NCBI GenBank assembly: GCA_013397455.1 | Contig: VYZB01000172.1 | Coordinates: 915,685 to 979,684 of the forward strand | Direction: 5' to 3' | Origin: Crotophaga sulcirostris | Lineage: Eukaryota; Chordata; Aves; Cuculiformes; Crotophagidae | Length of the DNA: 64,000 nt | Notes under the pieces: model-generated | Told to the model about the DNA's origin: nothing | Database searches by the model: none | Seen by the model: only the letters and a program-made list of their open reading frames with translations | Translations under genes and position numbers: made by a program | Part shown: positions 23,901 to 36,558 of the stretch, piece after piece | How the letters are laid out: each line of letters begins with the position of its first letter | Numbering within the stretch: the stretch's first letter is position 1

Positions 23901-26900
23901 AGTACTTTTGCAGCAAAATGCATAGCATGCACAACATTTTTGCTTACAGGCACCTAGATCAATTTTTAAGTGCTACTTCAAAGAGGGACACCACAACTGT
24001 TACGGCTATTTCCATGCAAGACAAAAAAAGATTGAAAAAGCTAAAACAAATTAGACATAAAGTTGTGAGACTGTTACACTAGTAGCAATTGCTTCCACTT
24101 ACAAGAATCAATTGGAACTGACAGACAGTTGCTCAAGAGTTCCCCTCTCCACTCTGTTGTCTTTCTCCACAGGCTGCAATAAGAATTTTTTTAAAAAACC
24201 CTACCAACACATAGTTGATATTCTCCAACAACTGAATATTAACTATGCATTTCTGCAGTGAAACAAAAGTACTTGGTCCAGGGAGTGCTATGTTTAAATA
24301 GCTAACATAGAAATGTGAAAACAGAGTTCCATACTCCCAGATCCACCTTTTACTTCCACTACTATAGTTCCCAGCTAGCACTACCTATACAAAATGCCTC
24401 TGACAGTCACTGCCTTTTGAGAGGCAGAGAGAAGGCCCAGGAAAACAGCACAAAGACCTAAAGATGAGGCTGTGTCTAGAGCAGTACAAGCTAGAATCAG
24501 TAAGAGATGCTCTTCACAGCTGCAAGGAACCAAGTTCATTTAATACAAGGGATTTAAAATTCTGCAGCTCATTGGAATTGTAGTTGCCACGTGGTCACTT
24601 AAGCAGCATTTTGCACTTGTGGCACCATAAAAATCCCCAGTGCCCCCCTGCTCTGGCAACAGAGAACATTATGTTTCCTTATGTCTTTATTTGAACTCAG
24701 AATCCATATTTTTGTAGTAAAGTGGAAGGACAGGCCATACAATACATTTATGAGAGTTGACAGCCTATGTGTTATGATGTAGGGGCAAAAATTTAGAAAT
24801 GCCAACTATTCATGGTGCAATTTTATGTAGACTGCCAATGCACAAAGCCCTTTCTACCATCACAAAAGAGCAGTTTATGTACAAGAGGACAGAAATCAAC
24901 CTCTCCTTTCAAGTAGGGATTACTGCTACTAGTCGATACTCACTGACATCAGAAAAGAGAGTTTTATTAGGTCCTAGCATTCCAAAGCAATTGTATTAAA
25001 AAAAAGGTAGACCCTCTCAAATATTCATAACTATCCATAAAACACATTTAGAGATCATGTTTTTTAAAACTAACGTGCTAAATTCTGCAGATCTCTCTGT
25101 AATGCAGTGAAGCTCCTGGAATACTTAGCCGGCCCGGAAGCCATAGAACTTTAAAACATGTAAGTAGCAGGTTTGAGTTTAAAATGGCTATTTGTTGTAA
25201 CGACTTTGACAACAATTGCACTGTCAAAACAGCTACCAAAACCAGCCTACATTAGTCCCCAGTACACAGTATCAGTGTTATCTTTTCATTAATTCAAAAA
25301 TGCCAGGAGCTGAGGGACTAATAGATGAAATTCCATCTCCTGCCATCCGTTTATTAAATGGCTTCTAAAGTCATCAATGCAGCAAGGCAAATAAAAACAA
25401 TCAACTGAACCACTATTTCTGAAAAAGCAACGTGGTAGAACTGGAGACAATGCTCTCAGCACTTGTGATTTTTTCCTCAACACAAACACTGGTGTCAAAT
25501 AAGGTTGTTGAGGGCAAAGTCCCCCATGTTACTGTACATAAAAAGAAAAGATTTCCAGAAATTACGCAGTATATTTGAGCATAGATGTCAGATGTATCAA
25601 GCTGTTAGAAAAAAAATCACTTAAAATATGGCTCCTTCCAAAACACCATGAACGTTTTGGCTTTTAAATCAATCCATATTGAGTGAATCCCCTTTAGATA
25701 CCTTGACTGAACCTACATAAACTCTAAGCAGTCAAACTGATCCAAGATGACTACACCTCCAGAAGAAGTAGCCCTGTCCTGCCCCAGATTGACGCACATG
25801 TCCCTCACTGTCTAGTGACAGCACTTCAGTTTTCAAGGTATGTGGCCAAAAAGTGGCCTGACTGAAAATTAGCAATTTACTTTTTGTTTGTCTATTTTCA
25901 GTAGGGCTATTTCTTCAGCAACGTCACCTGGTACCTGAAAGAAACAACTCACTCTAGCAGGCACTATTGCTGCCAACTAAATTTCACTGACAAACAGACA
26001 GGAAACTCCATCAGGTTCCAGAGCAACCCACATGAGAAGGATATTAAGCATATCTGTTAAAACTTCATGATTGTTAAGGAGAAGGATGGGAATAGGCACA
26101 TACCTTTGGCCGAGATCAATTTCACCCTGGAAATTGACTTTTATTTCCATTTGCTATAAAAAGAGGTGAGAGAGAGAGACTCAAAAGTACATATTTAACT
26201 TCGAAGACCTGCTTTGCCTAGCTTGGCAAATGAACAGACAGTGGGGTGGTATGTCTCTTTTCTCATAGCATTCTGCTTTGTTCTGCTTCCCAGTTACACT
26301 TCAAATACCTCCAGGTTGGATCTATCTGTCTCCATCTTTTTTAGGTGCCCACAGTGAGCAGAAGTCAAACATGACCAATTAAAAGTTAGACATACAACTT
26401 CAGGCTGGTCACCCTCTCCTCCTTTTACAGCAAATGAAAAATCTCCACAAAGAGAAAAAAATCCTCAAAATGTATTCAAGCAACAACATAGTTCTACAAA
26501 GTTTGTTGTAATATAAAAATGCCCAAGCAACAAAGAAAAACTAAAGTGACAGATACTACTTCATTCTGATACATAGGAACCAAAAGCCCTATCTAAATAG
26601 GCTGGGAAGATGCAGATGTGAATTGTGATGTAGGCTTTTCTTTTCCTATGGGATGGATGTAAAAGACAAAATGTTTAACAGATTGAGGGAAACATTAACA
26701 CTAAAATAATGAATGTTTGTAGCAGAAATACCCCCTTATCTATGGAAAGTAAAATAAAACTGAATTTGGCTCAGTAGTTAAATGATGACTGAATGAGGTC
26801 AGATAAAAAAAAAAGCTGGTTTGAATGGAATAGTGAATTTAAACAGCTCAAACACGTATCAGGCAGCTAGAATAAATGGAAATTAACAGTAAAACTTTCA

Positions 26901-27689
26901 AAAGATCTTTTGGAACAGATATAGGTTCTTCAGTCATTTGCACCCTCTCATGTCCTGAATATGTATGGCAACTTTAGCTAGAGACAGGAAAAGCACAAGC
27001 CAAAGATTTTGCCACATGAGATACAATAAAGGTAATACATAAGCCAGTCTACTTTTTCTTTAGAGTAGGTAGATTTTTATGAAGTGTGCTTGAGGAATTG
27101 CTGTAGGACCTGAATTAACCTGCTACTAGAGAGTTTTAAATCAATGCACTCTCTCCAAGTCTTCCAAAGCAAACTGCAGGGATTTTTTAAAGTGTTCTTC
27201 TGAAGTGCCGAAGGAAAGAAAAGCCTCAGAGAACTTAAACTGAGTAAATTTGAGGCTGCACAAACCAGCTAAATCAATCAGAGAATCTCCTCCTAAAACT
27301 TAGAAAATCTCTACAAAATTAAATTGCTGATTATTAGAAATGAGACCAGGACAGTAATGGTGAGCTTGTAGAGTGTCTAGCAAAGACACAGAATCATTGT
27401 AAGATAGAGAAGACAGAAAAGCTATACACATAAATAGTCTGGAAGTTGGATCTGATAGAGGATTTGGGTGTGCATAGACTAGAAGCTGCAATCTCTAACT
27501 TCTATTGCCTATCTCCCAAAGTGGGAGTGAGAACACAATCTAGTTTGACAACAAATTTACAGCAATCTATAATCACGATGCTGCAAAATGGGCTGCCCCT
27601 CTACCACCCTTTGAGAGCAGCTCCTCTACACATCCTCTATACATTCACTGTTCCTACCCCAACCCCAGTTTTGGAGTTGTCCTATGCAG
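18000..27689. other. non-coding DNA, no gene recognised
   Basis: A 9.7-kb AT-rich tract. It holds simple patches only: an imperfect alternating purine/pyrimidine stretch at 19141-19215, (GGTT)4 near 21220-21238, and (TTTAG)n near 23263-23288. A homeodomain-motif-rich patch at 22900-22985 is listed separately. The short frames show no domain signature. Confidence 0.5.
22900..22985. promoter_or_regulatory. candidate conserved non-coding patch
   Basis: An AT-rich patch with paired TAAT cores as an inverted repeat, ATTAGTGCTAAT at 22907-22918, then CATATTAATAAAACC downstream. Such clusters are common in vertebrate enhancers bound by homeodomain proteins. The call is from sequence texture only, with no cross-species evidence. 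Confidence 0.2.
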
Positions 27690-27757
27690 GGATAGGAGTT
27701 GGACTAGATGATCCTTGTGGGTCCCTTCCAATGCAGATCATTCTATGATTCTATGAT
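27690..27757 (+). mobile_element. CR1 LINE 3' tail remnant
   Basis: A short plus-strand CR1 3' end. It has GGAGTTGGACTAGATGATCC, then GTCCCTTCCAATGCAG, and terminates in two ATTCTATG octamers and a partial third. This is the standard CR1 3' UTR and tail, so it is a very short 5'-truncated insertion with no coding part. Confidence 0.92.
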
Positions 27758-30700
27758 CTCGTGAAACAAGCATTATAGTAAACCTGTGAACACGGTCACA
27801 TAAAAATGCATTCCCACCACAATCTTTCATCTGATTTCCAATCAAAACAGGGAGACAATGCTAATCCCCACACATCAATATCACTAACTACACTGATACA
27901 AGGGAGGAAATAAAAACCTTCTGAAACAGAATTGCCAGGGAGCAACAAGGGCTGACTGCTCTCTAAGCTAAGGGTGACCCCAGCACAGGAAGTGTTTTGG
28001 GCCACAGAAACAAGTAGGCCCATATTCCCACAGCATCTGAACACTGCAGAGAAATGGAAATTAAACAAGATAAAATGTAATTAAATGAAATAATTAGCTA
28101 ATATAATTTAATGTATTAATTAGAATAAAATTAGGCAACAGGATTAAGAGCTGTGAGGAAGCATCTCACTCCTCAATTTAGAATCCAAAATCCTCTCCTG
28201 TAAATGGTATATAGTTACACGTTGAGAAAAAAAATAAAAATAACACTGAGGAAAGCTCACTGTCTTCTTTAGAGAAAAAAGAGAGAAAGATGTTGTGTCA
28301 CCCTTCTTAAAACAGTAAACCAGCGAATAGGAGACCTGAGCTCAATGTTTAACTGAGCCTGTTGGGATTTGTATTTATATTTTCTACCTCCTCAAGGCAT
28401 ACCTTTCCCATTTGCCAAGTTTGCCCAAATGGGAGATTTCTGGGCACTCTGGCCCACAGTGCAGAGGAGAATAATCAACCCATTAAGTCTTGCTGCTGAT
28501 CATGAGTTCCTCTTCCTCCTCCTGTAAAGTCATTGGAGCAAACAGAAGCACAGCCCAAAGCACAAAGCTTAAAATTTTTCTCCCAGCTGAATGCCCCAAT
28601 CACTACAGTAACATTCCCCTTGTGATCTCCCTTTTCTGATCAAAGACTCTTACATTCTCATTCATATACTAGCCCTGTTTAAGGGAAGGCAGCCTGATTC
28701 AGGCTGGGAAAACAGTTTCCACTTCCTATGCTCTGGTAGAACAGTAACAAAAGTTAAAACTTCTTCAGGCTGAGGAAGGAGTTTATCCTGGTCACACACT
28801 CTCTCAGTATGTGTTCTAGCCAATTAGGCTGTAATATAAAAGATGTTTTGGTGGACTGTCACACCACTCTCACAGCTTTGGGAAGGATGTGGTCAAATCT
28901 ACTTCTTGTGAAAGGTTGTCTGTAAGCAGGCATTAACTGAAATCTATTGATTAACTGAAATCTGATTAAGCCCCTGAAAGTTAGAAGAATGACTGCCTAT
29001 TTTCTGAACCTTTATTACACTCAGAGGATCTCTGTGCTAACAGGTTCAGCTTGAGGAGAGCAAAGCTCAAAAACAAGTCTAGGTCTATGAAACTGCCACA
29101 TCAATGTGGAGTTACCCTCAGGGAAAGATGCTTACACTCCTACCTCTGATGGGCTGTGTTTTTGAAAACAAATTGACCTTTATGATCTGTGCCTATCCAC
29201 TACTGAATTGGATGATCATGTTCAGTCTTCAAGTTGAAAAAACACAGCTTAACTTCTTTGATTGATATCAATCAACTTACTTGCATCTTTATCCAAGAAT
29301 AGTGATTATCAGCTTTCTCATCTGTCATGTACTAACTTTTCTGCCAGGCTGTTTGACTTCCAAAGTTCTTTAAAAAAATGTACAAGTCTCATTCAGAAAT
29401 TAAATTACACCATGTGAACATTCATGATAAGCAGTATGTCCACCTGCATGCAAAACTCTCAGGGTTAAACAAACACTTCTTTTATTCAAAGGAAAGAGCA
29501 AACAATGAAAACTTGGAATGTCCAAATAATGAATCGCATACTTCAACTCTAGTCCTTCCCTCAACATCTGCAAGTTTATGTTAGGCCAGCATTAACAGTT
29601 CATTAAAAGACTTCTCTCCTAATTATATCCCACTGCCCAAGCTTGAAAGAGTCTAATTGCAGGCAGGCCTGTCCATTGATGCAGAGGAAACCCATACTTT
29701 TTAAGTATTCTACCAGCAATCCCAACAGAAGCAATCACATCTCTGACAGTGAGCAAGAAGGCCCTTGTTTGCAGGGTGTTCTTAATGATGCCTGTATAGG
29801 CAGTAGGTCTTCACAGCAATACCAGTCACTTCATGTCAGCCTCCACTTTAATCAAAGTTATTTCACTTCAGCTTATCAACCACAGAACACCTTCATTAGG
29901 CACTCGGGCTTCTAAGCGTCCAGAATTGCCAGTGTCTCTTAAACAATTGTCCCTAAATTGTGGGAGAGGTGCATTCCTTTGGTGTTTCTAGCAGTTTTTG
30001 GCTTCCACAGCTACATTTTCTGCCCATACCCAAACAGTACACCAGGATGCGTATCGTTCCCTCCTGCTCCCTGGTATCCCTTGAAGTAACTGAGTGGCAT
30101 AAGCAAACGAAGGAGCCACGCGCACTCCTACATCTCTTCCCTTATGCCACGCAGAGTGTTAAGGGATCTGTATTCAATCATATTCACACTGCAGAAGACA
30201 GTCCAGGACAGTACTACTGACATGCCTGCTGACTTTCAAAGCAACTTTATTCCAGCACTGCAGCCTGTGGCAGGAGAGAGCCCTCCATTTAGGTATTTAA
30301 GGAAATCTCAGACTTATACCACCCTCACTTTCTAAATCAAATAAACTTTTAACAAGGGAGTCCCAACTATTTAGACCTACCAGCACCCTAAAGGACACCT
30401 GGCACACTCCTTCTGCTCCCCAAGCTGCTCTTTCAATTATGTTCATCTGGAAATCTCACTTATTCTTCTTCATACTTGCCATCAAATTTCAACACCAAGT
30501 TCCCCATATTTTTTCCATCCGTGTTTTAAAGGAATGTCACAGTCAAGTCAAAGTTTGCTGAGGCTCTCTTGACTATGTATTTGTCATTATTTTACTTGGA
30601 ATGGTTGCTGTTCTCTGCATAAGAATTTATTTCAAACTATCCTGTAGGTTTACATGTGTCCATGGTCTAACAAACCAAGGACATGTGGCTTGTGAACTAA

Positions 30701-32114
30701 GTTGCCAGTTCACGATCAGAACTTGGATGAATGATGATGTTTCCAGTTTTGTCTCCAGTTCAGGTTGTCTTTTCATGCAACTGCAGTCTACCATGCATCA
30801 ATGCAGGAAGTAGTATATGGATATCAAAGATAACAAAAATACCTGGAGATCCTGGGTACTGTAAAACATGGTGCAGGCACTACAGTGGATGTACACAAAG
30901 CCAGCTTGGGTTCAGCAGAGTTTGCCAGTCTGAGCTGTGCACTGACCCTCTCAGACCTGGACTCTCTCCACAAGCCACAGTGTTGTTTCTGCCCCAGGCT
31001 ACTTCACTTCTCAACGTTCTGGCAAGACCCATTAGCTTATACATAGTGCTGGATGAGACCCTTATCAAACACGCAAACGAGGTAGCTTGTGCAGAAAGAA
31101 TAAAAAGCTCTGTTTTATGCTAGTAGGCAAGCAATTATGGTAAAGAAACAGTTAACCTGGACAGAAGCCCACTAAAATGTTAGGTGGCTTCCAGACAGCT
31201 GTAGAGCAATAACTTGGCTTTTGCTTTTTTTTTTTTTTTCCCCTGGGCTTCCTCTTCTTAATAAAGAATTATACTGCTTGGACAGTATTCAGGAAGAATT
31301 AGTCTTTAATTAAAATTTAACAAAATACATTCCTTATGCTGGCTGGTTGGACTTCCCTAAACAGTCTCATTATCCTTCTTTGATGGAGTAAACAACAGAG
31401 CTACAATTTTCAGGAGCAATTAAATATTTTTTCTTTTCCTACTAAAGGTGCCTTCATGTTCATTTCCTAGCTTGGAACCAACGCCTGCACCAAATGCAGC
31501 TTTCCTGTAATAAAGTTAGTTGTGCCTGTGATGAATTACTTTTGTGTCTTAATGACTCTCAGCATGGCATTTCTTTTCCTCCTGCTTCAAAGCTTGGAAC
31601 ATTTGAATTTTCTTTTTCCTCTTTTCAAATGATGTCAAATATCACTGCTTTGGATTTTAATTAAAGCGCTTAATTGTTGAGCTGATTTTTTTTCTAGCTA
31701 AGGTGGGACAAAATACTTTTGGCCTGTTATTATTTCTCTCACTATCTTTTTCTTTTTTTTTCCTACGTTATGTCTCTTAAGAAAGAAATTTCCCATTGCA
31801 AATATTTTAGTACATTTTTCCTACTTGATGTGGGTTTCTCTTTGTATCACATTCTTTTCAGTCATTCCAAGTATATTGTTTCTAATCTTCTATGTGGCAT
31901 GTCTCAATCCTCTTTTCAAATCACTTCAAAAAGGACTCCAAGCAGAATATTCAATTAGAATGACATGACCAAAAAATAAAAAGGAACGTTTAATGATCTA
32001 GTTATAGCCCATGGCTACCTCAGTTAGGTTATCTTCCATTCTGCTTTCATGAGCCTAACTGTATTCAACCAGTTGGGCTACGAACTGTTCTTGCTGTCAT
32101 CTCTTCATTAGTGA
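27758..32114. other. non-coding DNA, no gene recognised
   Basis: AT-rich tract up to the assembly gap. It includes an 18-bp-spaced direct repeat (ATTAACTGAAATCT) at 28932-28963 and a T-run near 31227-31239. A frame at 30731-31123 of 130 codons has no recognisable motif. The 31430-31690 patch is listed separately. Confidence 0.5.
31430..31690. promoter_or_regulatory. candidate conserved non-coding element
   Basis: A patch dense in TAAT/ATTA cores and low in simple repeats. TTAATTAA occurs at 31657-31664, directly followed by AAGCGCTTAATTG. Homeodomain-like sites also occur at about 31530-31550. It resembles deeply conserved vertebrate enhancers in texture, but this is inference. Confidence 0.25.
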
Positions 32115-32214
32115 NNNNNNNNNNNNNNNNNNNNNNNNNNNNNNNNNNNNNNNNNNNNNNNNNNNNNNNNNNNNNNNNNNNNNNNNNNNNNNNNNNNNNN
32201 NNNNNNNNNNNNNN
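32115..32214. other. assembly gap (100 N)
   Basis: Exactly 100 N, the conventional placeholder for a gap of unknown length. It abuts a purine-only pentanucleotide satellite, which probably broke the assembly. Frames called across it are artefacts. Confidence 0.98.
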
Positions 32215-32310
32215 AGAGAAGAGAAGAGAAGAGAAGAGAAGAGAAGAGAAGAGAAGAGAAGAGAAGAGAAGAGAAGAGAAGAGAAGAGAAGAGAAGAGAA
32301 GAGAAGAGAG
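32215..32310 (+). repeat. (GAGAA)n pentanucleotide microsatellite
   Basis: About 19 visible copies of GAGAA in tandem, ending in a slightly degenerate GAGAGGAGAA. The array likely continues into the gap, so its true length is unknown. The pure purine strand can form triplex DNA. Confidence 0.97.
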
Positions 32311-35054
32311 GAGAAATTAGAGGAGGGAAAATAAAAAGCAAGATGTCAGATTGTTGATGTAGAAGAAGCTGTCTTATGGATGCAGCACATCCAGTCATAA
32401 GAAATTACAATGACGTGGGGAAGGGGACTTCACATTGATCAGTGTTTATGAGAAAAATGAGTGTTAATTCCTCCCTTTTCACCATACTGACTCTTTTAAA
32501 TCTGCACAAATGAATCACTCAATAGTCCCTGTCCTAGCACATGACACGAGCCACTGCATGGATTCTAGCTGCGCTTAAGAATACAGGGCACTGAAACACC
32601 ACTCATCAAAATTAAAACAGATGGACCCAATATCACAATTTTTTTCCTTTTTGTAACCAGCAACCTCAGAAGACAAAGCACACAGACACTCTGACCTGCC
32701 TATCGTACAGAGAGTTGGTTTTCATCTTGCAAAGTGGTTATGATTACACTCTGGCAAGAAATTGGAATGCAGAGCTGTACATCTACAGGGCTTCTGGCAG
32801 TAGTTTGCAATGGGATCACCAGGGAGAAAAAAAACACATAAAAATGGAAAAAAGGGACTTTTTCCCATGATTATCTACATATCTTACAAATATGCAGCTA
32901 TTATTAGAAGCTATAGATATGACTACTCAAAACAAAAGCAGAAAGGTTCAGTGCAAACCAGAAAAAAAAACCTTTTAAGTGTGTTGGTAGTAAGACGACA
33001 GACCAAATCACAAAAAATTAAATATGATAGTAAGGAAGAATTCATTGAATGCCTGAGACAGGCAAGTCATCAAGGCTGTGCTATGCTTCTGAGGTTTCGT
33101 GGACAAGGTGGAAAAAAATCTCAATAATAAAAAAGTACCACCAGGGCCTCCCGCCAAATATAACAAAGAGTGAAGGCAACAGTGGGAAAATCACTCCTCA
33201 ACAACAGGATACGTGCAAAATGTCCAGGGCATGGTACCAAAAAACTTGTATGTGACCAGGAAAACCACAGGAAGTAAAACAATCTACCTTGCTAGAAGAT
33301 GTCAAAATTTCAGGCTTGACAGAAACTGAACGAGAACAATTATCATTAAGGACGCAAGAAATTGCCTAACACCCGCTTTCCCACAGTACAAGGAAATTAC
33401 CTAGCCTAGCTTGTTTCTGCATTTTATTCACATTTGTTATTCATAGCAAACTGGTTAAAATGTTTTTTAAGGCATTCCAAAGATAACGGTCAAAGGGATA
33501 CAACATGGGTACGTATGTCAAGTGCAAAAAAGCCAATGGTGTTGCTAGAAGCAGTGTGAGACCACAGTGGAGGGTACTGCAGATGTGCTAGGTAGTCGGA
33601 AAGTACAAGGGAATGCTGTAGGTGTTAGCAGCTCTCACTACAACTCTGTATTATGTAGGCTCACATGGGCTCCCAAGGTGTTTACATCAAAGAGATGAAA
33701 CTCAGCACTGAAGAAGAAATTAGACAATTAGGCTATGGTAAGCAAGGACCTCCTAGAAATCTTTGACTTTACACTACAGTAGCAGAACATATTATGCATG
33801 TTATGTATTTCACCCCATTAAGTTTCAAAGCTTATGAATGTAAGAAGAACCTGCAACAAAACAAACTCCAAATATTGCTTTGTTAAAGTGGTAGTGATGT
33901 GATGGATTTTCAAAAAAACAAACAAAAAAAAAGAACAAACAACGAACTTTTTATAAAGGCTGTATGACTTCTAAGGAGGTTTGAGTACATGCACATAAGA
34001 CAACTACATCACTAAAGTGGGAGAGAGGAGATAAGAAAGAATTTGGAGGTTCTGGCACTCATGAAAAAGTTATTTTGGATCGGCTACATGTTTCTGCTAG
34101 AATATTATCTATTTTGCAGACACTATAGACATTTATACCATCAGATTCAACAGCCAGATTCTGACTGGGGGTGATCCACCAGCAGCCGCAGGCTGCAGCA
34201 TGCAACAGCATTTAATATGCATTCGTCTTCTTTTGCCCTACAGATGTAGTCCATTTGGGTATTTTAACTCAAAAACTGTTATATAGAGGAGGAGGCCAAA
34301 ATACTTTTAAAGAGTTCCTGCCCAATATGGGAAATAATTTTGCCAGGGTTAGGGAAGAAGTACATTCTGAGCTCAGTTTCCATAGCAATTTTGAGAAATC
34401 ACAGCACAGACAAAATCTTCTTCTAGTTTTGTCTCCCAGCAATGTTTTGTGTTTTCCATGTTACTGACACTTTGAAATGAGTCTTGTCTTCAGAAATGAG
34501 CCTTTTAAGTGTTAAGATCTAGGCTACCACTATTTCAGCTAAAATACAGGAGTTGAAATATACATTTGACTTTTCTGGCTCTAAATTCTGTTCTTGGCAA
34601 CTTTTTTCCACATTGCTGCAGAGCATGGGAGGCTCTCAGACAGCCTGAGTGGCAAAATACGTCTGATTTCTCTAATCCTTATATTCAGAGGGGAGAGGTC
34701 GCACTATAATGATAAAAACAGGCCGACACGTAGGAAGTCAGCTAAGCTAGAATTAAATTAGAATTCATGTTCATCCTCTCTGGAACATCCTGATGACTAC
34801 TCTTCACCTTCATTAGCAGAAAGAGACTGAGAGGGGAATGTAAGTGTGCAACCATATAATTTAAACAGCAAATTTGAAAAGGAAAGAATATGATAAAAAC
34901 AAGCAACCATTATAAAAGATGACCATATGGAAAATGTCAGCATACAGTTATTTCACTTGCATACCTTTCTCTTAAGAAAGACAATATATAAATCAGATAT
35001 TTCATGAATTCGCGGTTAGAGGGAAAAAAAATGCTTGTTGGAGTGGTTGTCTTC
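32311..35054. other. non-coding DNA, nothing recognised
   Basis: No gene, transposon tail or RNA gene is recognised. A-rich simple sequence occurs near 33906-33945. Confidence 0.5.
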
Positions 35055-35250
35055 CTCTTGGCTGGGAAAGAGTTAATTTCTTAGTTTCGATGGAAAAAGA
35101 GTCAATGTTCTTAAGAAGATGGGAAGGGACACATCCAGGACAGTAGACTAAATTAGCCAGTGAGATATTCTATGCCATCAATGTCATGACTGGTATATAG
35201 GAGGTGGTAGTGAGCTGAGAGGGGCAGTTTGGAACGTGGCTGTGTCCCTG
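35055..35250 (+). mobile_element. broken LTR of an avian endogenous retrovirus
   Basis: A fragment resembling the common avian ERV LTR that begins with a GGCTGGGATAGAGTTAATTT-type U3 start. Here GGCTGGGAAAGAGTTAATTT is seen at 35070-35089. A jump over the middle of U3 leads to AAGATGGGAAGGGACACA, CAGGACAG, GATATTCTATGCCAT and a TATA-like TATATA at 35194-35199. The central U3 part is missing and no R/U5 or viral gene is attached. It is an inert solo relic. Identification is from family resemblance remembered, not an alignment. Confidence 0.6.
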
Positions 35251-35305
35251 TTTTCAGCAGCATGCCAGGTTGATGGCTAGGGAGCGCTTGCAGACATTGG
35301 GTTTT

Positions 35306-35520
35306 TTGAAGAAATTTTTCCTGATATCTAGTCTAAATCTCCTCTGGCGTAACTTGAGGCCATTTCCTCTCATTCTTTCATTTGTTACTTGGGAGAAGAG
35401 ACCAACACCCACCTCACCACAACCTCCTTTTGGGGAATTGTAGACAGTGATAAGGTCCCCGCTCAGCCTCCTTTTCTCCAGGCAAAACAACCCCGGTTGC
35501 CTAGTCCACTTCTCTAAGAT
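35306..35520 (-). mobile_element. CR1 LINE fragment, both ends missing
   Basis: Minus-strand CR1 ORF2 C-terminal piece. Recognisable text includes [43 protein letters not shown] and [11 protein letters not shown]. It lacks the usual 3' tail: the match ends near 35306, and the sequence on the ERV LTR side is unrelated. The 5' side fades near 35520. It probably lost its 3' end through deletion at the junction with the LTR relic. Confidence 0.88.
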
Positions 35521-36461
35521 AAATTGTCAATAAGAAAAAGGGCACATTTCTAGATTGTATTTTGCAGCGAAGTTTGAGCATCTCTGATCCCTTTCTGGGA
35601 TCCCTTTCTATTCCCTTTGCTGGGAATACAAAATATTGCTTTCAAATGTAGAAAAATGAGTTTTCACAGAAATCTGAACATAAAACGGTGAATTCCCACA
35701 AGAAACATACCCTGAAGAAATTTTTGAAAATCTATTAAGAAGCCAACCCACCTGGACTCTTCAAAACTTTCTCCTTCTTCTTGATCGCCATAGGGAACTC
35801 AGATGTCTGCCTCTGAAGGCCATACTGCCAAGTCTCACAGTTGGTAGCTGTGGGGTTCCCACTGGGCCATCATAATTTGCCCCCAAGCTTTCTAAGTGCT
35901 GCACAAAAGGCCACCAGCTGTCTGACCAGCATATGGCTCACAGGGGTTTCACATTTTAGGAAGAGAAGAATAAAAAATCAATTTTAAAATGTGATCTGCC
36001 ACAAGGCTTTTGACGAAACAGCTTCTCTGATGTGCGAATCAGAACCAAAAAGATAGCCCTTGGATGTCCTTCTCCTGCTGTGCTTGTTCACTGTCAGATC
36101 TGTCTATTGTGAAAGGAATAGGGAGAGATTCCTGAAGTAATATCAGTATGTTCCCATCTGTTACTAGTTTTCAACACCAGTGGTAAAGGCTAACCAAAGG
36201 GATGAGCTACTAAATAAGAGATATTTAAATACTCTTCTCAGATATGAGTAAGCACCGTTTCCCACTGGAAGGATGACTACTTCCTTCAAAAACACCATGG
36301 ATGCGGCAAACTGAAACATCTCGAGTAAGAGTTAGATAATAGCCTTGTTGCTCTCTCTCTATGTATATATATACACATATGTATGAGCTATATATGTAAT
36401 ATGTTGCTTTGTTGTTGAATGGCTACAGTATCCTTAGCTCTGTAATAATTCTTGGACAATT

Positions 36462-36558
36462 GACAGGATCATTATCTGTATTTCACGAGCAAGGAGATGT
36501 AGCTAAGTATCTGCCCAGGATCATGCACAAAGTCTGTGATAGGGCTGAGAACACAATG
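36462..36558 (+). mobile_element. MIR-like ancient SINE relic
   Basis: Similarity to the MIR core and 3' half, order preserved: ATTATCTGTATTTCACGAGC (usual ATTATCCCCATTTTACAGAT), then GCTAAGTATCTGCCCAGGATCATGC (usual GTTAAGTGACTTGCCCAAGGTCACAC), then GTGATAGGGCTGAGAAC. MIRs spread before the amniote radiation, so heavy divergence is expected. Confidence 0.55.

Noticed and set aside
30731..31123. 130-codon plus-strand frame
   Set aside because: No family motif, no promoter or splice context, and a competing frame on the other strand; within chance length for 64 kb.
32108..32398. Open frames spanning the N gap on both strands
   Set aside because: They exist only because N codons are not stops; the rest is translated satellite.
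36361..36405. TA-rich run as a promoter TATA box
   Set aside because: Simple (TA)n-like sequence with no downstream gene or CpG context.
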